This document shows positions 18,160 to 27,946 of a stretch of DNA of 64,000 nt, in pieces. The translations under genes were made by a program, and so were the position numbers. The DNA is taken from positions 43,176 through 107,175 of the forward strand of contig JAHCBA010000022.1 of the NCBI GenBank assembly GCA_019634625.1. The letters run 5' to 3'. The notes under the pieces were generated by a model. It did not search any database, had not been told where the DNA came from, and saw only the letters and a list, made by a program, of their open reading frames with translations. Within the stretch, counting starts at the first letter, position 1. Each line of letters begins with the position of its first letter. This DNA comes from Verrucomicrobiia bacterium (GTDB lineage: Bacteria > Verrucomicrobiota > Verrucomicrobiia > Limisphaerales > CAIMTB01).

Positions 18160-19014
18160 ATGCCGGTCAAAACATACAGACCTCTGACGCCCTCGCGGCG
18201 GTTCTACACGGTCTCCTCCTTTGCGGAGATCACCAAGAGCAAGCCTGAGAAGTCCCTTGTGGTGATCCGGAAGAAGACCGGAGGCCGCAATGTGCATGGG
18301 CGGGTGACAGCGCGCGGGATTGGAGGCGGGCACAAGCAGAAGATCCGCCTGATTGATTTCAAACGGCGCAAGTTGGGAATGGACGCCGAGGTGGTGGGAA
18401 TTGAATATGACCCCTGCCGTTCGGCGCGGATCGCGCTGCTCAAGTACGCAGACGGGGAGAAGCGGTATATCCTCGCGCCCAACGGCCTGCAGGTCGGGCA
18501 AAAGGTCCGTAACGGGGCCGATGCGCCGGTGGAGGTGGGCAACTGTCTGCCCCTCAAGAATGTGCCGGCCGGAATGTCCGTGCACGCGGTGGAGCTGACT
18601 CCGGGGCGCGGTGGCCAGATTGTCCGAGCAGCAGGCGGGGCGGCCACGGTCATGTCCAAGGACGGCGGATTCGCCCAGTTGCGACTGCCCTCCGGCGAGA
18701 TCCGGCGGATCAACGAGACCTGCATGGCGACCATCGGCCAGGTCGGCAATCTTGAGCATGAAAACATCATTCTCGGGAAAGCAGGCCGGGCGCGGTGGTT
18801 GGGGCGCCGTCCCATCACCCGCGGGGTGGCTCGCAATCCGGTGGACCATCCCAACGGCGGAGGCCAGGGAAAGTCCAAGGGCGGTGGTGGCTGGCAGCAA
18901 CTGACCTCGCCCTGGGGTGTGCTGGCCAAGGGTTTCAAGACCCGCAAGAAGACCAAGCCGTCGGACCGATTCATTGTCGTGCGCCGTGACGGGCGCCAGC
19001 CGAAGTTGAAGTAA
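18160..19014 (+). CDS. rplB: 50S ribosomal protein L2
   Basis: A 284-residue L2, usual length. It has [13 protein letters not shown] near the start, [14 protein letters not shown] and the hallmark [15 protein letters not shown] with the histidine linked to peptidyl transfer. The basic tail contains [15 protein letters not shown]. Needed for 50S assembly and subunit association. The gap to rpsS is 23 bp. Confidence 0.99.
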   Translation: MPVKTYRPLTPSRRFYTVSSFAEITKSKPEKSLVVIRKKTGGRNVHGRVTARGIGGGHKQKIRLIDFKRRKLGMDAEVVGIEYDPCRSARIALLKYADGEKRYILAPNGLQVGQKVRNGADAPVEVGNCLPLKNVPAGMSVHAVELTPGRGGQIVRAAGGAATVMSKDGGFAQLRLPSGEIRRINETCMATIGQVGNLEHENIILGKAGRARWLGRRPITRGVARNPVDHPNGGGQGKSKGGGGWQQLTSPWGVLAKGFKTRKKTKPSDRFIVVRRDGRQPKLK

Positions 19015-19037
19015 CGAAAAACCGTTCTGGATAGACC

Positions 19038-19319
19038 ATGGGACGCTCCATCAAGAAGGGTCCGTTTGTGGACCTCCCGCTCCTCGAGAAGGTGCGGAAA
19101 ATGAACGCCACCGGCTCCAAAAAGCCGATCAAGACGTGGTCGAGGCGGTCGATGATCACGCCCGATTTCGTCGGGCACACCGTTCAGGTTCACAACGGCC
19201 GCGTGTTCAACGCGGTGTTCATCACGGAGAACATGGTGGGGCACCGGCTCGGGGAGTTCTCCCTCACCCGGACCTTCAAGAAACACGGCGCACACACCGC
19301 CAAGGCCGAGGCCAAGTAG
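19038..19319 (+). CDS. rpsS: 30S ribosomal protein S19
   Basis: A 93-residue S19: [41 protein letters not shown], and [15 protein letters not shown]. It binds 16S rRNA in the 30S head with S13. The stop (19317-19319) is followed 2 bp later by the rplV ATG. Confidence 0.99.
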   Translation: MGRSIKKGPFVDLPLLEKVRKMNATGSKKPIKTWSRRSMITPDFVGHTVQVHNGRVFNAVFITENMVGHRLGEFSLTRTFKKHGAHTAKAEAK

Positions 19320-19321
19320 CC

Positions 19322-19654
19322 ATGGAAGTCAAAGCGATCACTCGAAACATCCGGATGTCCGCACAGAAAATGCGCGAGGCGACCCGGCAGATCCACGGGA
19401 TGAATGCGGCGCAGGCGCACGCCGTGTTGCTGGCAACCCCGCGCAAGTCTGCCTACTGGGTGGCCAAGACGCTGAAATCGGCGATGGCCAATGCCGAACA
19501 CAACAAGGAACTCAAGGTGGAGGCTTTGAAAGTGAAGGCGGCGATGACGGGGACAGGGCGCACCTTGAAGCGGTTCACTCCCAAGGCGCGCGGCTCGGCC
19601 GGCCCCATTCGGAAGCGGAGCTGCAACGTGACAATCGTGCTGAGTGACGAATAG
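19322..19654 (+). CDS. rplV: 50S ribosomal protein L22
   Basis: A 110-residue L22 starting MEVKAITRNIRMSAQKMRE. The long loop near the macrolide-binding part of the exit tunnel is present (TGRTLKRFTPKARGSAGPIRK). The start at 19322, 2 bp after rpsS, matches the family; a longer frame from 19136 overlaps rpsS and is discarded. Confidence 0.98.
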   Translation: MEVKAITRNIRMSAQKMREATRQIHGMNAAQAHAVLLATPRKSAYWVAKTLKSAMANAEHNKELKVEALKVKAAMTGTGRTLKRFTPKARGSAGPIRKRSCNVTIVLSDE

Positions 19655-19662
19655 GACCGACT

Positions 19663-20343
19663 ATGGGGCAGAAGACCAATCCAATCGGCCTGCGGGTCGC
19701 GGTGACGAAGGAATGGCAATCCAAGTGGTTTGCCGGGAAGAAGGAATTTGGGCGTTTGCTGGTGGAGGATGCCGAGATTCGGAAGCTGTTGAAGCGGCGT
19801 CTCGAAACGGCGTCGGTGCCGAGGATCGCGATCGAGCGGGCCGCCAACCGGTGCCGGATCACCATCTTCACGGCACGGCCGGGGGTGGTGATCGGTCGCA
19901 AGGGCGCCGAGATCGACAAGATCAAGGAAGACCTCAACCGGATGACCGGGAAGGATGTGTATGTCGAGATCCAGGAGGTGAAGCAGCCTGAAATCGACGC
20001 ACAACTGGTCGCCGAGAACGTCGCGTTGCAGCTCGAGCGCCGGATCTCCTTCCGTCGTGCGATGAAGAAGGCGATCCAGTTTGCCATGGATATGGGGGCC
20101 GAAGGGATCAAATTGCGGTGCGCAGGACGCCTTGGGGGATCCGAGCTGGCCAGGGTGGAGACGTACCATCAAGGTCGGGTGCCGCTTCACACCCTTCGAG
20201 CCAACATCGATTACGGGTTTGCCGAAGCCAACACGGTGTACGGCAAGCTGGGTGTGAAATGCTGGGTGTGCCGCGGCGAGCGCAAACCGGAGAAGGCACG
20301 GCCTCCTGTGGCGGCGCCCCTGGCGGCAAGCGGCGCGGAATAG
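19663..20343 (+). CDS. rpsC: 30S ribosomal protein S3
   Basis: A 226-residue S3: MGQKTNPIGLRVAVTKEWQS, the KH-domain motif VVIGRKGAEIDKIK, and the C-terminal HTLRANIDYGFAEA. It helps form the mRNA entry site and helicase. The C-terminal tail (EKARPPVAAPLAASGAE) is a low-complexity extension. rplP follows after 45 bp. Confidence 0.99.
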   Translation: MGQKTNPIGLRVAVTKEWQSKWFAGKKEFGRLLVEDAEIRKLLKRRLETASVPRIAIERAANRCRITIFTARPGVVIGRKGAEIDKIKEDLNRMTGKDVYVEIQEVKQPEIDAQLVAENVALQLERRISFRRAMKKAIQFAMDMGAEGIKLRCAGRLGGSELARVETYHQGRVPLHTLRANIDYGFAEANTVYGKLGVKCWVCRGERKPEKARPPVAAPLAASGAE

Positions 20344-20388
20344 TGCGAGAATGGTTCGGCAAAACGATTTTCAGGAGACGACAGGCTT

Positions 20389-20808
20389 ATGGCGTTGATG
20401 CCCGCACGGGTGAAATACCGGAAAATGCACCGCGGAAACCGCGCGGGCATGGCCACGCGATGCAATTCGGTGGCCTTCGGCGAGTACGGGCTGCAGTCCA
20501 TGGAACGCTGCTGGCTGGATGCCAAGCAGATCGAGGCGGCGCGCATTGCGATCACCCGCCAGATGAAGCGCCGCGGGAAGTTGTGGATAAGAGTGTTTCC
20601 CGACAAGTCCTTCACCAAGAAGCCGCTTGAGGTGCGAATGGGTACCGGAAAGGGCGGCGTGGAAGGCTGGGTGGCGGTGATCAAGCCGGCGACCATCCTG
20701 TTTGAAGTGGAAGGCGTTCCGGAGGCGGTGGCACGGGAGGCCATGCGTCTGGCGGCCAACAAGCTGTGCATTCGCACCCGGTTCGTGTCGCGGCACCATC
20801 TGACCTGA
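20389..20808 (+). CDS. rplP: 50S ribosomal protein L16
   Basis: A 139-residue L16: [20 protein letters not shown], the [19 protein letters not shown] block, then [17 protein letters not shown]. It lies at the A-site side of the 50S subunit. It ends 12 bp before the rpmC ATG. Confidence 0.99.
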   Translation: MALMPARVKYRKMHRGNRAGMATRCNSVAFGEYGLQSMERCWLDAKQIEAARIAITRQMKRRGKLWIRVFPDKSFTKKPLEVRMGTGKGGVEGWVAVIKPATILFEVEGVPEAVAREAMRLAANKLCIRTRFVSRHHLT

Positions 20809-20820
20809 TTGGAGACGACG

Positions 20821-21030
20821 ATGAAATTTTCGGAGCTGAAGGACCTGACGGTGCCCGAGCTCAGCGCCCGGTCGAACGACCTGCGCCGTGAGCTGTTCAA
20901 TCTGCGCTTGCAGAAGGCGAGCGCCCAACTGGAGAAGCCCGCCCGCCTGCGCACCTTGCGCAAGGAGATCGCGCGGGTGGAAACCGCTCTGACCCAGCGC
21001 CGCAAGCAAGCCGAGACCCCTGCCCCATGA
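20821..21030 (+). CDS. rpmC: 50S ribosomal protein L29
   Basis: A 69-residue L29: [20 protein letters not shown] with two helices and the [20 protein letters not shown] signature. The ATG at 20821 has GGAG at 20811-20814. A TTG four codons upstream is possible but unnecessary. The stop overlaps the rpsQ ATG (ATGA, 21027-21030). Confidence 0.97.
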   Translation: MKFSELKDLTVPELSARSNDLRRELFNLRLQKASAQLEKPARLRTLRKEIARVETALTQRRKQAETPAP

Positions 21031-21335
21031 CGGAATCCATCCAACCCAGGCGTTTGCACAAGGAGCGTGTCGGAGAGGTTATCTCCGACAAGATGGCCAA
21101 GACCATCGTGGTCCGGGTCGAGCGGCGGGTCGCGCACCCGCGCTTCAAGAAGATCGTGACGCGCTACACGAAGCACTACGCCCACGACGAGAAGGAGATC
21201 GCCTCGGCGGGGGACACCGTGCGGATTCGGGAGAGCCGGCCGCTGTCCCGGCTGAAGCGATGGACCCTGGTGGAGGTGGTTCAAGCGGCCCGCGGGGGAG
21301 CGGTGAAGGACGCCGTCGTGGCGCCTCAGGCCTAG
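21027..21335 (+). CDS. rpsQ: 30S ribosomal protein S17
   Basis: A 102-residue S17: [20 protein letters not shown], then a [19 protein letters not shown] segment, and [17 protein letters not shown]. It is an early 16S-binding protein. The C-terminal ~15 residues ([16 protein letters not shown]) extend beyond the usual end. It is coupled to rpmC by a 4-bp overlap. Confidence 0.98.
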   Translation: MTESIQPRRLHKERVGEVISDKMAKTIVVRVERRVAHPRFKKIVTRYTKHYAHDEKEIASAGDTVRIRESRPLSRLKRWTLVEVVQAARGGAVKDAVVAPQA

Positions 21336-21347
21336 GAGGACTAAACG

Positions 21348-21713
21348 ATGTTTCAGGTACGATCCATATTCGACGTGGCCGACAACTCCGGTGCGAGAAG
21401 GGCGGCATGCATCGGGGTGCTCGGGCGAAACCAGCGGTATGCCCGGGTTGGCGATGTGGTGAAGGTCCACATCAAGGAGGCCACACCGGACGGAACCGTG
21501 AAGAAGAGCGAGGTGGTCAATGCCGTGGTGGTGCGTTCGCGCAAGGCCATTCGCCGGAACGACGGCTCCTACCTGCGCTTCGATTCCAACGCGGTGGTGA
21601 TCATCGACAAGGAAAACAACCCGCGGGGCACGCGCATCTTTGGGCCGGTGGCGCGCGAGCTGCGGGAGAAGAAGTTCATGAAGATCATTTCCCTGGCCCC
21701 CGAGGTGGTTTGA
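21348..21713 (+). CDS. rplN: 50S ribosomal protein L14
   Basis: A 121-residue L14: [53 protein letters not shown] and [20 protein letters not shown]. It is part of the intersubunit bridge at the 50S face. AGGAGG about 9 bp upstream is a strong ribosome binding site. Confidence 0.99.
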   Translation: MFQVRSIFDVADNSGARRAACIGVLGRNQRYARVGDVVKVHIKEATPDGTVKKSEVVNAVVVRSRKAIRRNDGSYLRFDSNAVVIIDKENNPRGTRIFGPVARELREKKFMKIISLAPEVV

Positions 21714-21716
21714 GTC

Positions 21717-21995
21717 ATGACTCTGAAGTTCCATGTGAAGAGGGGCGATGAGGTGGTGGTCATCGCCGGATCCGAGCGCGGCAAGCGCGGCAAGGTGCTG
21801 GCGTTGCTCGGCAAGAAGCAGCGCGTGGTGGTGGAGGGCGTGCAGATGGTGAAGCGGCACGTGCGCAAGTCCCAACAGCATCCCAACGGCGGCATCATTC
21901 CCAGGGAAGGATCGGTCCATGTGTCCAACGTGATGCTGGCCAGCCGATACGATGAGCGGGCGGCCCGGCGCTCCTCCGACTCCGGCAACGCATAA
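21717..21995 (+). CDS. rplX: 50S ribosomal protein L24
   Basis: A 92-residue L24 with the KOW motif ([20 protein letters not shown]) followed by [20 protein letters not shown] and [14 protein letters not shown]. It is an assembly initiator of the 50S subunit. It starts 3 bp after the rplN stop. Confidence 0.98.
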   Translation: MTLKFHVKRGDEVVVIAGSERGKRGKVLALLGKKQRVVVEGVQMVKRHVRKSQQHPNGGIIPREGSVHVSNVMLASRYDERAARRSSDSGNA

Positions 21996-22004
21996 GGGTC
22001 TTCG

Positions 22005-22547
22005 ATGAATTCACGGCTTTATCAGAAGTACGTCAACGAGGTCCGTCCGGCCCTGATCGGGAACGGGCGGTTCAAGAACATCCACCAGGTGCCGCGCATG
22101 GAGAAGATCGTGGTGAACATGGGTGTCTCGGCCTCGCTTGAGAAAGTCGCCATGGATGACGCCACCAAGGACCTGACCACCATCAGCGGGCAGAAGCCGG
22201 TGGTGAACAAGGCCAAGAAGAGCGTGGCCAACTTCAAGTTGCGCAAAGGCCAGCCCATCGGGTGTCGTGTGACGCTGCGGCGGGACCGGATGTACGAGTT
22301 CTTCGACCGCCTGGTGGCCACGGCCCTGCCGCGTATCCGCGATTTTCGAGGCCTCAATCCGCGGCATTTCGACGGGCGCGGAAACTACACCCTGGGTGTT
22401 GCCGATCAGACCATTTTTCCCGAGATTGACCTGGACAAGATCAAGCGTCATCAGGGTATGGACATCACGATCGTGACGTCGGCGGAGACGGACGACGACG
22501 CACGGGAACTGTTGAAGCTGATGGGAATGCCGTTCGCGGACCGCTGA
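22005..22547 (+). CDS. rplE: 50S ribosomal protein L5
   Basis: A 180-residue L5: [56 protein letters not shown] and [16 protein letters not shown]. It binds 5S rRNA in the central protuberance. rpsN follows after 30 bp. Confidence 0.99.
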   Translation: MNSRLYQKYVNEVRPALIGNGRFKNIHQVPRMEKIVVNMGVSASLEKVAMDDATKDLTTISGQKPVVNKAKKSVANFKLRKGQPIGCRVTLRRDRMYEFFDRLVATALPRIRDFRGLNPRHFDGRGNYTLGVADQTIFPEIDLDKIKRHQGMDITIVTSAETDDDARELLKLMGMPFADR

Positions 22548-22577
22548 CGGGAGCAGGATCGAACCGATTTACTGAGT

Positions 22578-22847
22578 ATGGCGAAGACATCTTGGACACA
22601 ACGGGATCTGCGCAAGAGGGCGCTGGTGGCGAAGTACGCCGCGAAGAGGGCCGAACTGAAGGCGAAGGGGGATTACGCCGGCCTGGCGAAGCTTCCCCGG
22701 TCGGCCAGTCCGGTGCGCCTCACGAATCGTTGCCGGGTCAGCGGGCGGCGACGGGCCTATCTCAGGAAGTTTCAGGTCTCCCGTATCACCTTCCGGGAGA
22801 TGGCGCTGTCGGGCCTGATTCCCGGTGTCACCAAGGCAAGCTGGTAG
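22578..22847 (+). CDS. rpsN: 30S ribosomal protein S14, zinc-free type
   Basis: An 89-residue S14: [40 protein letters not shown] and [20 protein letters not shown]. There is no CxxC pair, so it is the longer zinc-independent (C-minus) form. The stop TAG is followed 4 bp later by the rpsH ATG. Confidence 0.98.
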   Translation: MAKTSWTQRDLRKRALVAKYAAKRAELKAKGDYAGLAKLPRSASPVRLTNRCRVSGRRRAYLRKFQVSRITFREMALSGLIPGVTKASW

Positions 22848-22851
22848 GCTT

Positions 22852-23241
22852 ATGTTGAGCGATCCGATTTCCGATCTGCTGTGCCGCATCAATAACGCGG
22901 TTCAGGCAAAACACCCCAACCTTGTGGTGCCTCATTCCCGCCTGAAGGAGTCCATCTCCAGGGTGCTGATGCAGGAGGGCTACCTGTCCGAGGTGGCGGT
23001 CGAGGGAACCCAGAAGAAGCTGTTGCGTCTGAAGTTGCGCTACGACGGCCGTCGCAGCGTCATCGAGGGCGTGCGCCGGGTCAGTTCGCCAGGCCGCCGC
23101 GTGTACGCGGGCTGCGATGACATCCCTAAGGTCCGGGGCGGTCTCGGAATCCTTGTGGTGTCCACGTCCGGGGGCGTGGTCACCGATCGGGAGGCCCGGC
23201 GCCGGAAGCTCGGTGGCGAACTGCTGTGTTCGATTTGGTAA
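22852..23241 (+). CDS. rpsH: 30S ribosomal protein S8
   Basis: A 129-residue S8: MLSDPISDLLCRINNAVQAK, IKxxL-type central part, and the C-terminal GLGILVVSTSGGVVTDREAR with GGELLCSIW. It binds helix 21 of 16S rRNA and in enterobacteria represses the spc operon. The start at 22852 matches the family; a slightly longer frame overlaps rpsN. Confidence 0.98.
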   Translation: MLSDPISDLLCRINNAVQAKHPNLVVPHSRLKESISRVLMQEGYLSEVAVEGTQKKLLRLKLRYDGRRSVIEGVRRVSSPGRRVYAGCDDIPKVRGGLGILVVSTSGGVVTDREARRRKLGGELLCSIW

Positions 23242-23262
23242 GCGAAGAAGGAAGCCGCTGTT

Positions 23263-23799
23263 ATGTCGCGAGTGGGAAAGACACCGATCGCCGTGCCGGG
23301 CCAGGTCAAGGTCCAGGTCGCGGAGCGCCAAGTGAAGATGGAAGGTCCCAAGGGCCGGCTCGAGTTCAATCTTCCGGGCCGAACGGCGATTGAATTGCGG
23401 GACGGCAGCATCCATGTGCTGCGCCCTGACGACACGCCGAAGTCGAAGGCCTTTCATGGCCTGAGCCGGGCGATCCTGCAGAACATGGTCACGGGAGTGG
23501 CCGAGGGGTTCACCAAGCAGCTCGAAATCCAGGGCGTGGGATTCAAGGCGGCGGTTCAGGGAAAACTGTTGAATCTCAGCCTGGGTTACTCGCACCCGAT
23601 CAATTACCCGATCCCGGACCAGATCAAGGTGACGGTCGAGGACAACACCAGGATCCGGGTTGAGGGACCGGACCGCCAGGTGGTGGGACGTGTGGCGGCC
23701 GAGATCCGGTCCTACTACCCTCCGGAGCCGTACAAGGGCAAGGGCGTGCGATACGCCGGCGAAGCGGTTCGTCGCAAGGAGGGCAAGACAGTTCAGTAA
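23263..23799 (+). CDS. rplF: 50S ribosomal protein L6
   Basis: A 178-residue L6: MSRVGKTPIAVPGQVKVQV, HGLSRAILQNMVTGVAEGF, and the family signature PEPYKGKGVRYAGEAVRRKE near the C-terminus. It lies near the factor-binding site of the 50S subunit. Confidence 0.99.
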   Translation: MSRVGKTPIAVPGQVKVQVAERQVKMEGPKGRLEFNLPGRTAIELRDGSIHVLRPDDTPKSKAFHGLSRAILQNMVTGVAEGFTKQLEIQGVGFKAAVQGKLLNLSLGYSHPINYPIPDQIKVTVEDNTRIRVEGPDRQVVGRVAAEIRSYYPPEPYKGKGVRYAGEAVRRKEGKTVQ

Positions 23800-23846
23800 T
23801 TCTGCGGGCCGGTCGATGCGGCCCGATTCAACTCCTTCGTTCCCGA

Positions 23847-24212
23847 ATGAACATTCAACAGAAGCAACGATTGGCCCGGTTCCGGCGGATGCGGGTGCGG
23901 AACAAGGTGCATGGCACCCCCGAGCGGCCGCGGATGAGTGTCAAGTTCACCGGACAGCACATCTACGTGCAGTTCATCGACGACGGCGTCGGTTCGACCT
24001 TGGCGGCGATTTCAACCCAGGCAAAGGATTTGGGCGGGGAGGCGCTGTGGAAGGCGAATGTGGATTCGGCCCGGCGTCTGGGTACCCTCGCGGCCCAGCA
24101 GGCGATGGGGAAGGGCTTGAAAAAGGTCGTGTTCGACCGTGGCGCGGCGAAGTATCACGGCAAGGTCAAGGCGCTCGCCGACGCGGCCCGGGAGGCGGGA
24201 CTGGAATTCTGA
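23847..24212 (+). CDS. rplR: 50S ribosomal protein L18
   Basis: A 121-residue L18: [39 protein letters not shown] and [19 protein letters not shown]. With L5 it carries 5S rRNA. rpsE follows after 16 bp. Confidence 0.98.
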   Translation: MNIQQKQRLARFRRMRVRNKVHGTPERPRMSVKFTGQHIYVQFIDDGVGSTLAAISTQAKDLGGEALWKANVDSARRLGTLAAQQAMGKGLKKVVFDRGAAKYHGKVKALADAAREAGLEF

Positions 24213-24228
24213 CGTTACGCAAAAGGCT

Positions 24229-24915
24229 ATGGCTGATTCTGAACAGGCAGTGAGTTCACCCGCGCAGGCGCCGGAGGGACGGACAGGAGGGATGGGCGGG
24301 ATGGGAGGATCGCGTCCGGACAATCGCCCGGGTGACAATCGTCCGTCGGCGGGTCGCGGGAGCCGCCAGCCCCGGGGACGCCGGCCGCGACCGGGCGAGG
24401 GCGGGAATGACGATCGGGATGGGAACGACCTCCTTGAAAAGGTGATTTACATCAATCGCTCGGCCAAGGTGGTCAAGGGTGGCCGTCGGTTCAGCTTCAG
24501 CGCCCTGGTGGTGGTGGGCGACCGCAACGGGCGTGTCGGCCTCGGCCTGGGGAAGGCGGGCGAGGTGGCTGAGGCGATCAAGAAGGGCGGCGCGGTGGCC
24601 CGCAGGAACATGTCTCCGGTGGCGTTGGCTTCGATGACCATTCCGCATGAGGTCCTGTCCCGGTTCGATGGCGCGGAAGTGCTGCTGCGACCGGCGAGCG
24701 AGGGTACCGGAGTGATCGCCGGCAAGACGGTGCGGGCGGTGCTGGATGCGGCCGGCGTGCGCAACGTCTTGAGCAAGTCCCTGGGCTCGAAGAATGCGGC
24801 CAACGTGGCCAAGGCGACCCTGGCTGCCCTGCAGCGTCTCCGGTCGCGCGATGAAATTTTCCGGGCGCGCGGGATCGTCCTCGCTCCACGCCCTGCGGTG
24901 GCAGTGACCCCCTGA
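24229..24915 (+). CDS. rpsE: 30S ribosomal protein S5 with extended N-terminus
   Basis: A 228-residue S5, about 60 longer than the Escherichia coli protein. The conserved core starts near residue 68 ([20 protein letters not shown]) and continues with [24 protein letters not shown] and [17 protein letters not shown]. The extra N-terminus is Gly/Arg/Pro-rich and probably disordered ([18 protein letters not shown]). The start ATG at 24229 lies 16 bp after rplR. rpmD (L30), which normally follows, is absent: rplO starts after 10 bp. Confidence 0.97.
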   Translation: MADSEQAVSSPAQAPEGRTGGMGGMGGSRPDNRPGDNRPSAGRGSRQPRGRRPRPGEGGNDDRDGNDLLEKVIYINRSAKVVKGGRRFSFSALVVVGDRNGRVGLGLGKAGEVAEAIKKGGAVARRNMSPVALASMTIPHEVLSRFDGAEVLLRPASEGTGVIAGKTVRAVLDAAGVRNVLSKSLGSKNAANVAKATLAALQRLRSRDEIFRARGIVLAPRPAVAVTP

Positions 24916-24925
24916 TTTATCCCCC

Positions 24926-25396
24926 ATGCGACTGCACACACTGAAAAACCGACCCGGGGCCCGAACCCGGGCGAAGCGGATCGGACACGGCGAATCGAGC
25001 GGGAGCGGCAAGACCTCCGGGCGCGGTGGGAAGGGTCAGACGGCCCGTTCCGGCGGTTCCCTGAGGATCGGCTTCGAAGGCGGGCAGATGCCCTTGATCC
25101 GGCGCCTTCCGAAGCGGGGCTTTAATAATGCGAGGCACCGGACGGAATATCTGCCGGTGAATGTTTCGGCCCTGAGCCGGTTTGACGCTGGGTCGGTCGT
25201 GGACGAGAAGGCGATTCGCGGGGCCGGCCTGGCAGACGGGAAGGCGGACGGGATCAAGGTGCTGGGGAATGGGGAATTGGACCGCCGGCTGGTGGTGCAT
25301 GCCCATGCATTCAGTGCCTCGGCCAAGGCCAAGATTGAGGCCGCGGGCGGGGAATGTCATGTGATCGAGCGGCGGGCTGCGACGGCGCGGGCCTGA
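24926..25396 (+). CDS. rplO: 50S ribosomal protein L15
   Basis: A 156-residue L15 with the Gly-rich N-terminal extension (RIGHGESSGSGKTSGRGGKG), FEGGQMPLIRRLPKRGF and a C-terminal domain ending in AKAKIEAAGGECHVIE. It binds late in 50S assembly. It sits between rpsE and secY. Confidence 0.98.
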   Translation: MRLHTLKNRPGARTRAKRIGHGESSGSGKTSGRGGKGQTARSGGSLRIGFEGGQMPLIRRLPKRGFNNARHRTEYLPVNVSALSRFDAGSVVDEKAIRGAGLADGKADGIKVLGNGELDRRLVVHAHAFSASAKAKIEAAGGECHVIERRAATARA

Positions 25397-25413
25397 ATTC
25401 TTTGAAGGCCGGC

Positions 25414-26796
25414 ATGCTGTCCAAGATCCTCTCCACACTCGCGAACTGCCTCCGGGTTCCGGAGTTGAAGTCGCGGCTGATCTTCACGCTGGCGATCCTG
25501 GCCGTGTGCCGGGTCATCGCCGTGATTCCGCTTCCGGGCCTCGATGCCGGAGCGTTGACGGAGTTCCTGCGGGACACGCAGCAGTCCAGCGGAACGCAGT
25601 CGCTGGTGGGCATGTACAGCCTGTTCACCGGAGGGGCCTTGGAGCGGTGCGCGCTGGGTGCGTTGGGCATCATGCCCTACATCAGTGCCACCATCATCAT
25701 GCAGCTGCTCGGGGCGGTGGTGCCGAGTCTCAGCAAGCTATCCCGCGAAGAAGGGGGGCGTACCAAGATCGTTCAGTACAGCCGCTATCTGACCTTGGTG
25801 CTGTGCCTGGGGCAGGGGTTTGCGATGGCGCTGGGCTGGGAGAATCCGACATCCCTGTTCTCCAATTTCACCCAGCCCCTGGTGATCATGGAGCCGATTT
25901 GGTGGTACCGGATTCAGACGGTCTTTCTGCTGACGGCGGGAACCATGCTGCTGGTTTGGCTGGGGGAACAGATCACCGAGCGCGGCATTGGCAATGGGGT
26001 GTCGCTGGTCATCACGATCGGCATCCTGTCGAGCATCCCGCAGGCGATCCGGGGTGTGTATTACATGTTCTTTCCGCCGGCCGGGGCCGAGCCCAAGAAC
26101 ATCTTCCATGCCATCGCCCTGCTGCTGCTGGTGGTGGCGGTGGTGGCGGCGGTCATTGCCGTGACCCAGGCGCAGCGAAAGATCCCCGTCCAGTACGCCC
26201 AGCGATCGGTGGGACGCAAGGTGGTGCCGGGAGGAAGCTCGTTCATGCCGCTGCGGGTCAACGCCGCGGGGGTGATGCCGATCATCTTCGCCCAGGCCAT
26301 CCTGATGTTCCCCGAACAATTGTTAAGGACGCTCGGTTCCCGCTTCGACCAGTTGAGCTTCCTGAACACGCTGGCCATATCGATCGGCTACGGTCGGCCT
26401 CTGTACCTGATGATCGAGGCGGCCATGATCATCTTTTTCGCCTACTTCTGGGTCGCCACGATCTTCAACGAGATCCAGATCGCCGATGACCTGAAGAAGT
26501 ACGGGGGCTACATCCCGGGGGTGCGGCCAGGACAGGCCACCAGCGACTTCCTGCACTGGACAATGAGTCGCATCACGCTGGCGGGAGCGCTGTTTCTCGC
26601 AGCCATCGCCATTTTCCCGGTGATCCTCAACCGGATGATGGGTGTGCCGTTCGAAGTGGCGAGTTTCTTCGGCGGCACCAGCATCCTGATCACGGTGGGT
26701 GTCCTTCTGGATACACTTCGGCAGTTGGAGTCGTTCCTGCTGATGCGCCACTACGACGGGTTCCTCAAGAAGGGACGGGTTCGGGGGCGGTTGTGA
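25414..26796 (+). CDS. secY: Protein translocase subunit SecY
   Basis: A 460-residue polytopic membrane protein forming the Sec channel with SecE/SecG. About ten hydrophobic helices are visible. Conserved features include the plug-proximal GMYSLFTGGALERCALGALG, IMPYISATIIMQLL, the cytoplasmic loop PVQYAQRSVGRKVVPG, and the C-terminal LLMRHYDGFLKKGR. The start is the ATG at 25414, 17 bp after rplO; a longer frame overlaps rplO. adk, which often follows secY, is absent and map is next. Confidence 0.98.
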   Translation: MLSKILSTLANCLRVPELKSRLIFTLAILAVCRVIAVIPLPGLDAGALTEFLRDTQQSSGTQSLVGMYSLFTGGALERCALGALGIMPYISATIIMQLLGAVVPSLSKLSREEGGRTKIVQYSRYLTLVLCLGQGFAMALGWENPTSLFSNFTQPLVIMEPIWWYRIQTVFLLTAGTMLLVWLGEQITERGIGNGVSLVITIGILSSIPQAIRGVYYMFFPPAGAEPKNIFHAIALLLLVVAVVAAVIAVTQAQRKIPVQYAQRSVGRKVVPGGSSFMPLRVNAAGVMPIIFAQAILMFPEQLLRTLGSRFDQLSFLNTLAISIGYGRPLYLMIEAAMIIFFAYFWVATIFNEIQIADDLKKYGGYIPGVRPGQATSDFLHWTMSRITLAGALFLAAIAIFPVILNRMMGVPFEVASFFGGTSILITVGVLLDTLRQLESFLLMRHYDGFLKKGRVRGRL

Positions 26797-26860
26797 GCGT
26801 GCATGGGACAGGTGGGAGGCCGGGGATGAAGATCCGACGTTCCACCGACGAAGCACTGGC

Positions 26861-27622
26861 ATGGCGATGATCAAAACGGCGACCGAAGTGGCGGGAATAC
26901 GCGAGGCCTGCCGGATTGCGCAAGAGGTGCTTGAGGAGTTGGGCGAGGCCTTGAGGCCGGGAATGAGCACGGAAGAGCTGGACACCCTGGCGGCGGAACG
27001 GATCAAGGCGCGGGGGGCGAGGAGTGCCTTTCTGGGGTATCGGAAGTTCCCCCGGCACACCTGCATTTCGGTGAACAACGAAGTGGTGCACGGGGTGGCC
27101 GGCGCCCGAAGGCTTGAGTTCGGAGACATCGTGAGCGTGGACGTCGGGGTGTTCCACCGGGGGTTTGTGGGGGACACCGCGGCCACGTTTCCGGTGGGAG
27201 GCTGCGATCCGGCGGCCCAGAGGCTGCTGGATGTGACGCGGCAGGCGTTGATGGAAGGGATTCGGCAGGCACGCGGGAAGAACCTGGTCGCCGACATATC
27301 GAAGGCGGTGCAGTCGGTGGTGGAGGATGCGGGTTTCAGCGTGGTCCGGGAGTTTGTTGGCCACGGTGTGGGCAGGAGCGTGCATGAGGAACCCCAAGTG
27401 CCGAATTTTGTGGAGCCGGGACGACGGTCGCCGCGGTTGAGGCCGGGGATGACGATTGCGATCGAACCGATGGTGAACGCGGGGGGGCGGGAGGTTCGCG
27501 TGCTGAATGACGGCTGGACTGTGGTGACGGTGGATGGCACACTCTCCGCCCATTTCGAGCACACCGTGCTGGTGACGGACGGAGAGGCTGAAGTGCTGAC
27601 GTGTCGCGAGACGACGCCATAA
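26861..27622 (+). CDS. map: Methionine aminopeptidase type I
   Basis: Removes N-terminal methionine from nascent proteins. A 253-residue protein with all five metal ligands: D94, D105, H168, E202 and E233, in [38 protein letters not shown] and FEHTVLV. No N-terminal zinc or SH3-linker extension is present, so it is the plain type Ia form. ATG 26861 is used; ATG 26867 two codons later is an alternative. The 3' end overlaps infA by 22 bp. Confidence 0.97.
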   Translation: MAMIKTATEVAGIREACRIAQEVLEELGEALRPGMSTEELDTLAAERIKARGARSAFLGYRKFPRHTCISVNNEVVHGVAGARRLEFGDIVSVDVGVFHRGFVGDTAATFPVGGCDPAAQRLLDVTRQALMEGIRQARGKNLVADISKAVQSVVEDAGFSVVREFVGHGVGRSVHEEPQVPNFVEPGRRSPRLRPGMTIAIEPMVNAGGREVRVLNDGWTVVTVDGTLSAHFEHTVLVTDGEAEVLTCRETTP

Positions 27623-27819
27623 AAGTGGAAGGGACCGTTGTGGAAGTGCTGCCAAATACGACGTTTCAGGTGGCCGTGCCCAACGGCCATCGCATCCTGG
27701 CCCATCTATCGGGCCGGATGCGGCTGAATTTCATCCGCATTCTGCCCGGAGACCGGGTGGTGGTGGAAATGTCCCCCTACGATTTGTCGAGGGGGTGTAT
27801 CACATACCGACAGAAGTGA
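27601..27819 (+). CDS. infA: Translation initiation factor IF-1
   Basis: A 72-residue OB-fold protein: [40 protein letters not shown] and [18 protein letters not shown]. The start is GTG at 27601, inside the end of map (22-bp overlap). It restores the usual M-x-K-x-D-A-I N-terminus, so the overlap is likely genuine. rpmJ follows after 6 bp. Confidence 0.97.
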   Translation: MSRDDAIKVEGTVVEVLPNTTFQVAVPNGHRILAHLSGRMRLNFIRILPGDRVVVEMSPYDLSRGCITYRQK

Positions 27820-27825
27820 GTCGCC

Positions 27826-27939
27826 ATGAAAGTCCGGGCCTCGGTCAAAAAACTGTGTGAGAATTGCAAGGTGATCCGCCGCAAGGGCGTGATCCGCGTC
27901 ATTTGTACCAACCCGCGCCACAAACAGCGCCAAGGCTGA
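27826..27939 (+). CDS. rpmJ: 50S ribosomal protein L36, zinc-binding type
   Basis: A 37-residue L36: [20 protein letters not shown], then [14 protein letters not shown]11, C14, C27 and H32 form the zinc-ribbon site, so this is the zinc-dependent form. It lies between infA and rpsM, its standard place; rpsM starts 7 bp later. Confidence 0.97.
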   Translation: MKVRASVKKLCENCKVIRRKGVIRVICTNPRHKQRQG

Positions 27940-27946
27940 TCTTCCC

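Noticed and set aside
26826..26870. Short frame [14 protein letters not shown] just before map
   Set aside because: It resembles a map N-terminus by chance but stops after 14 codons; the map frame from 26861 already has a complete N-terminus.
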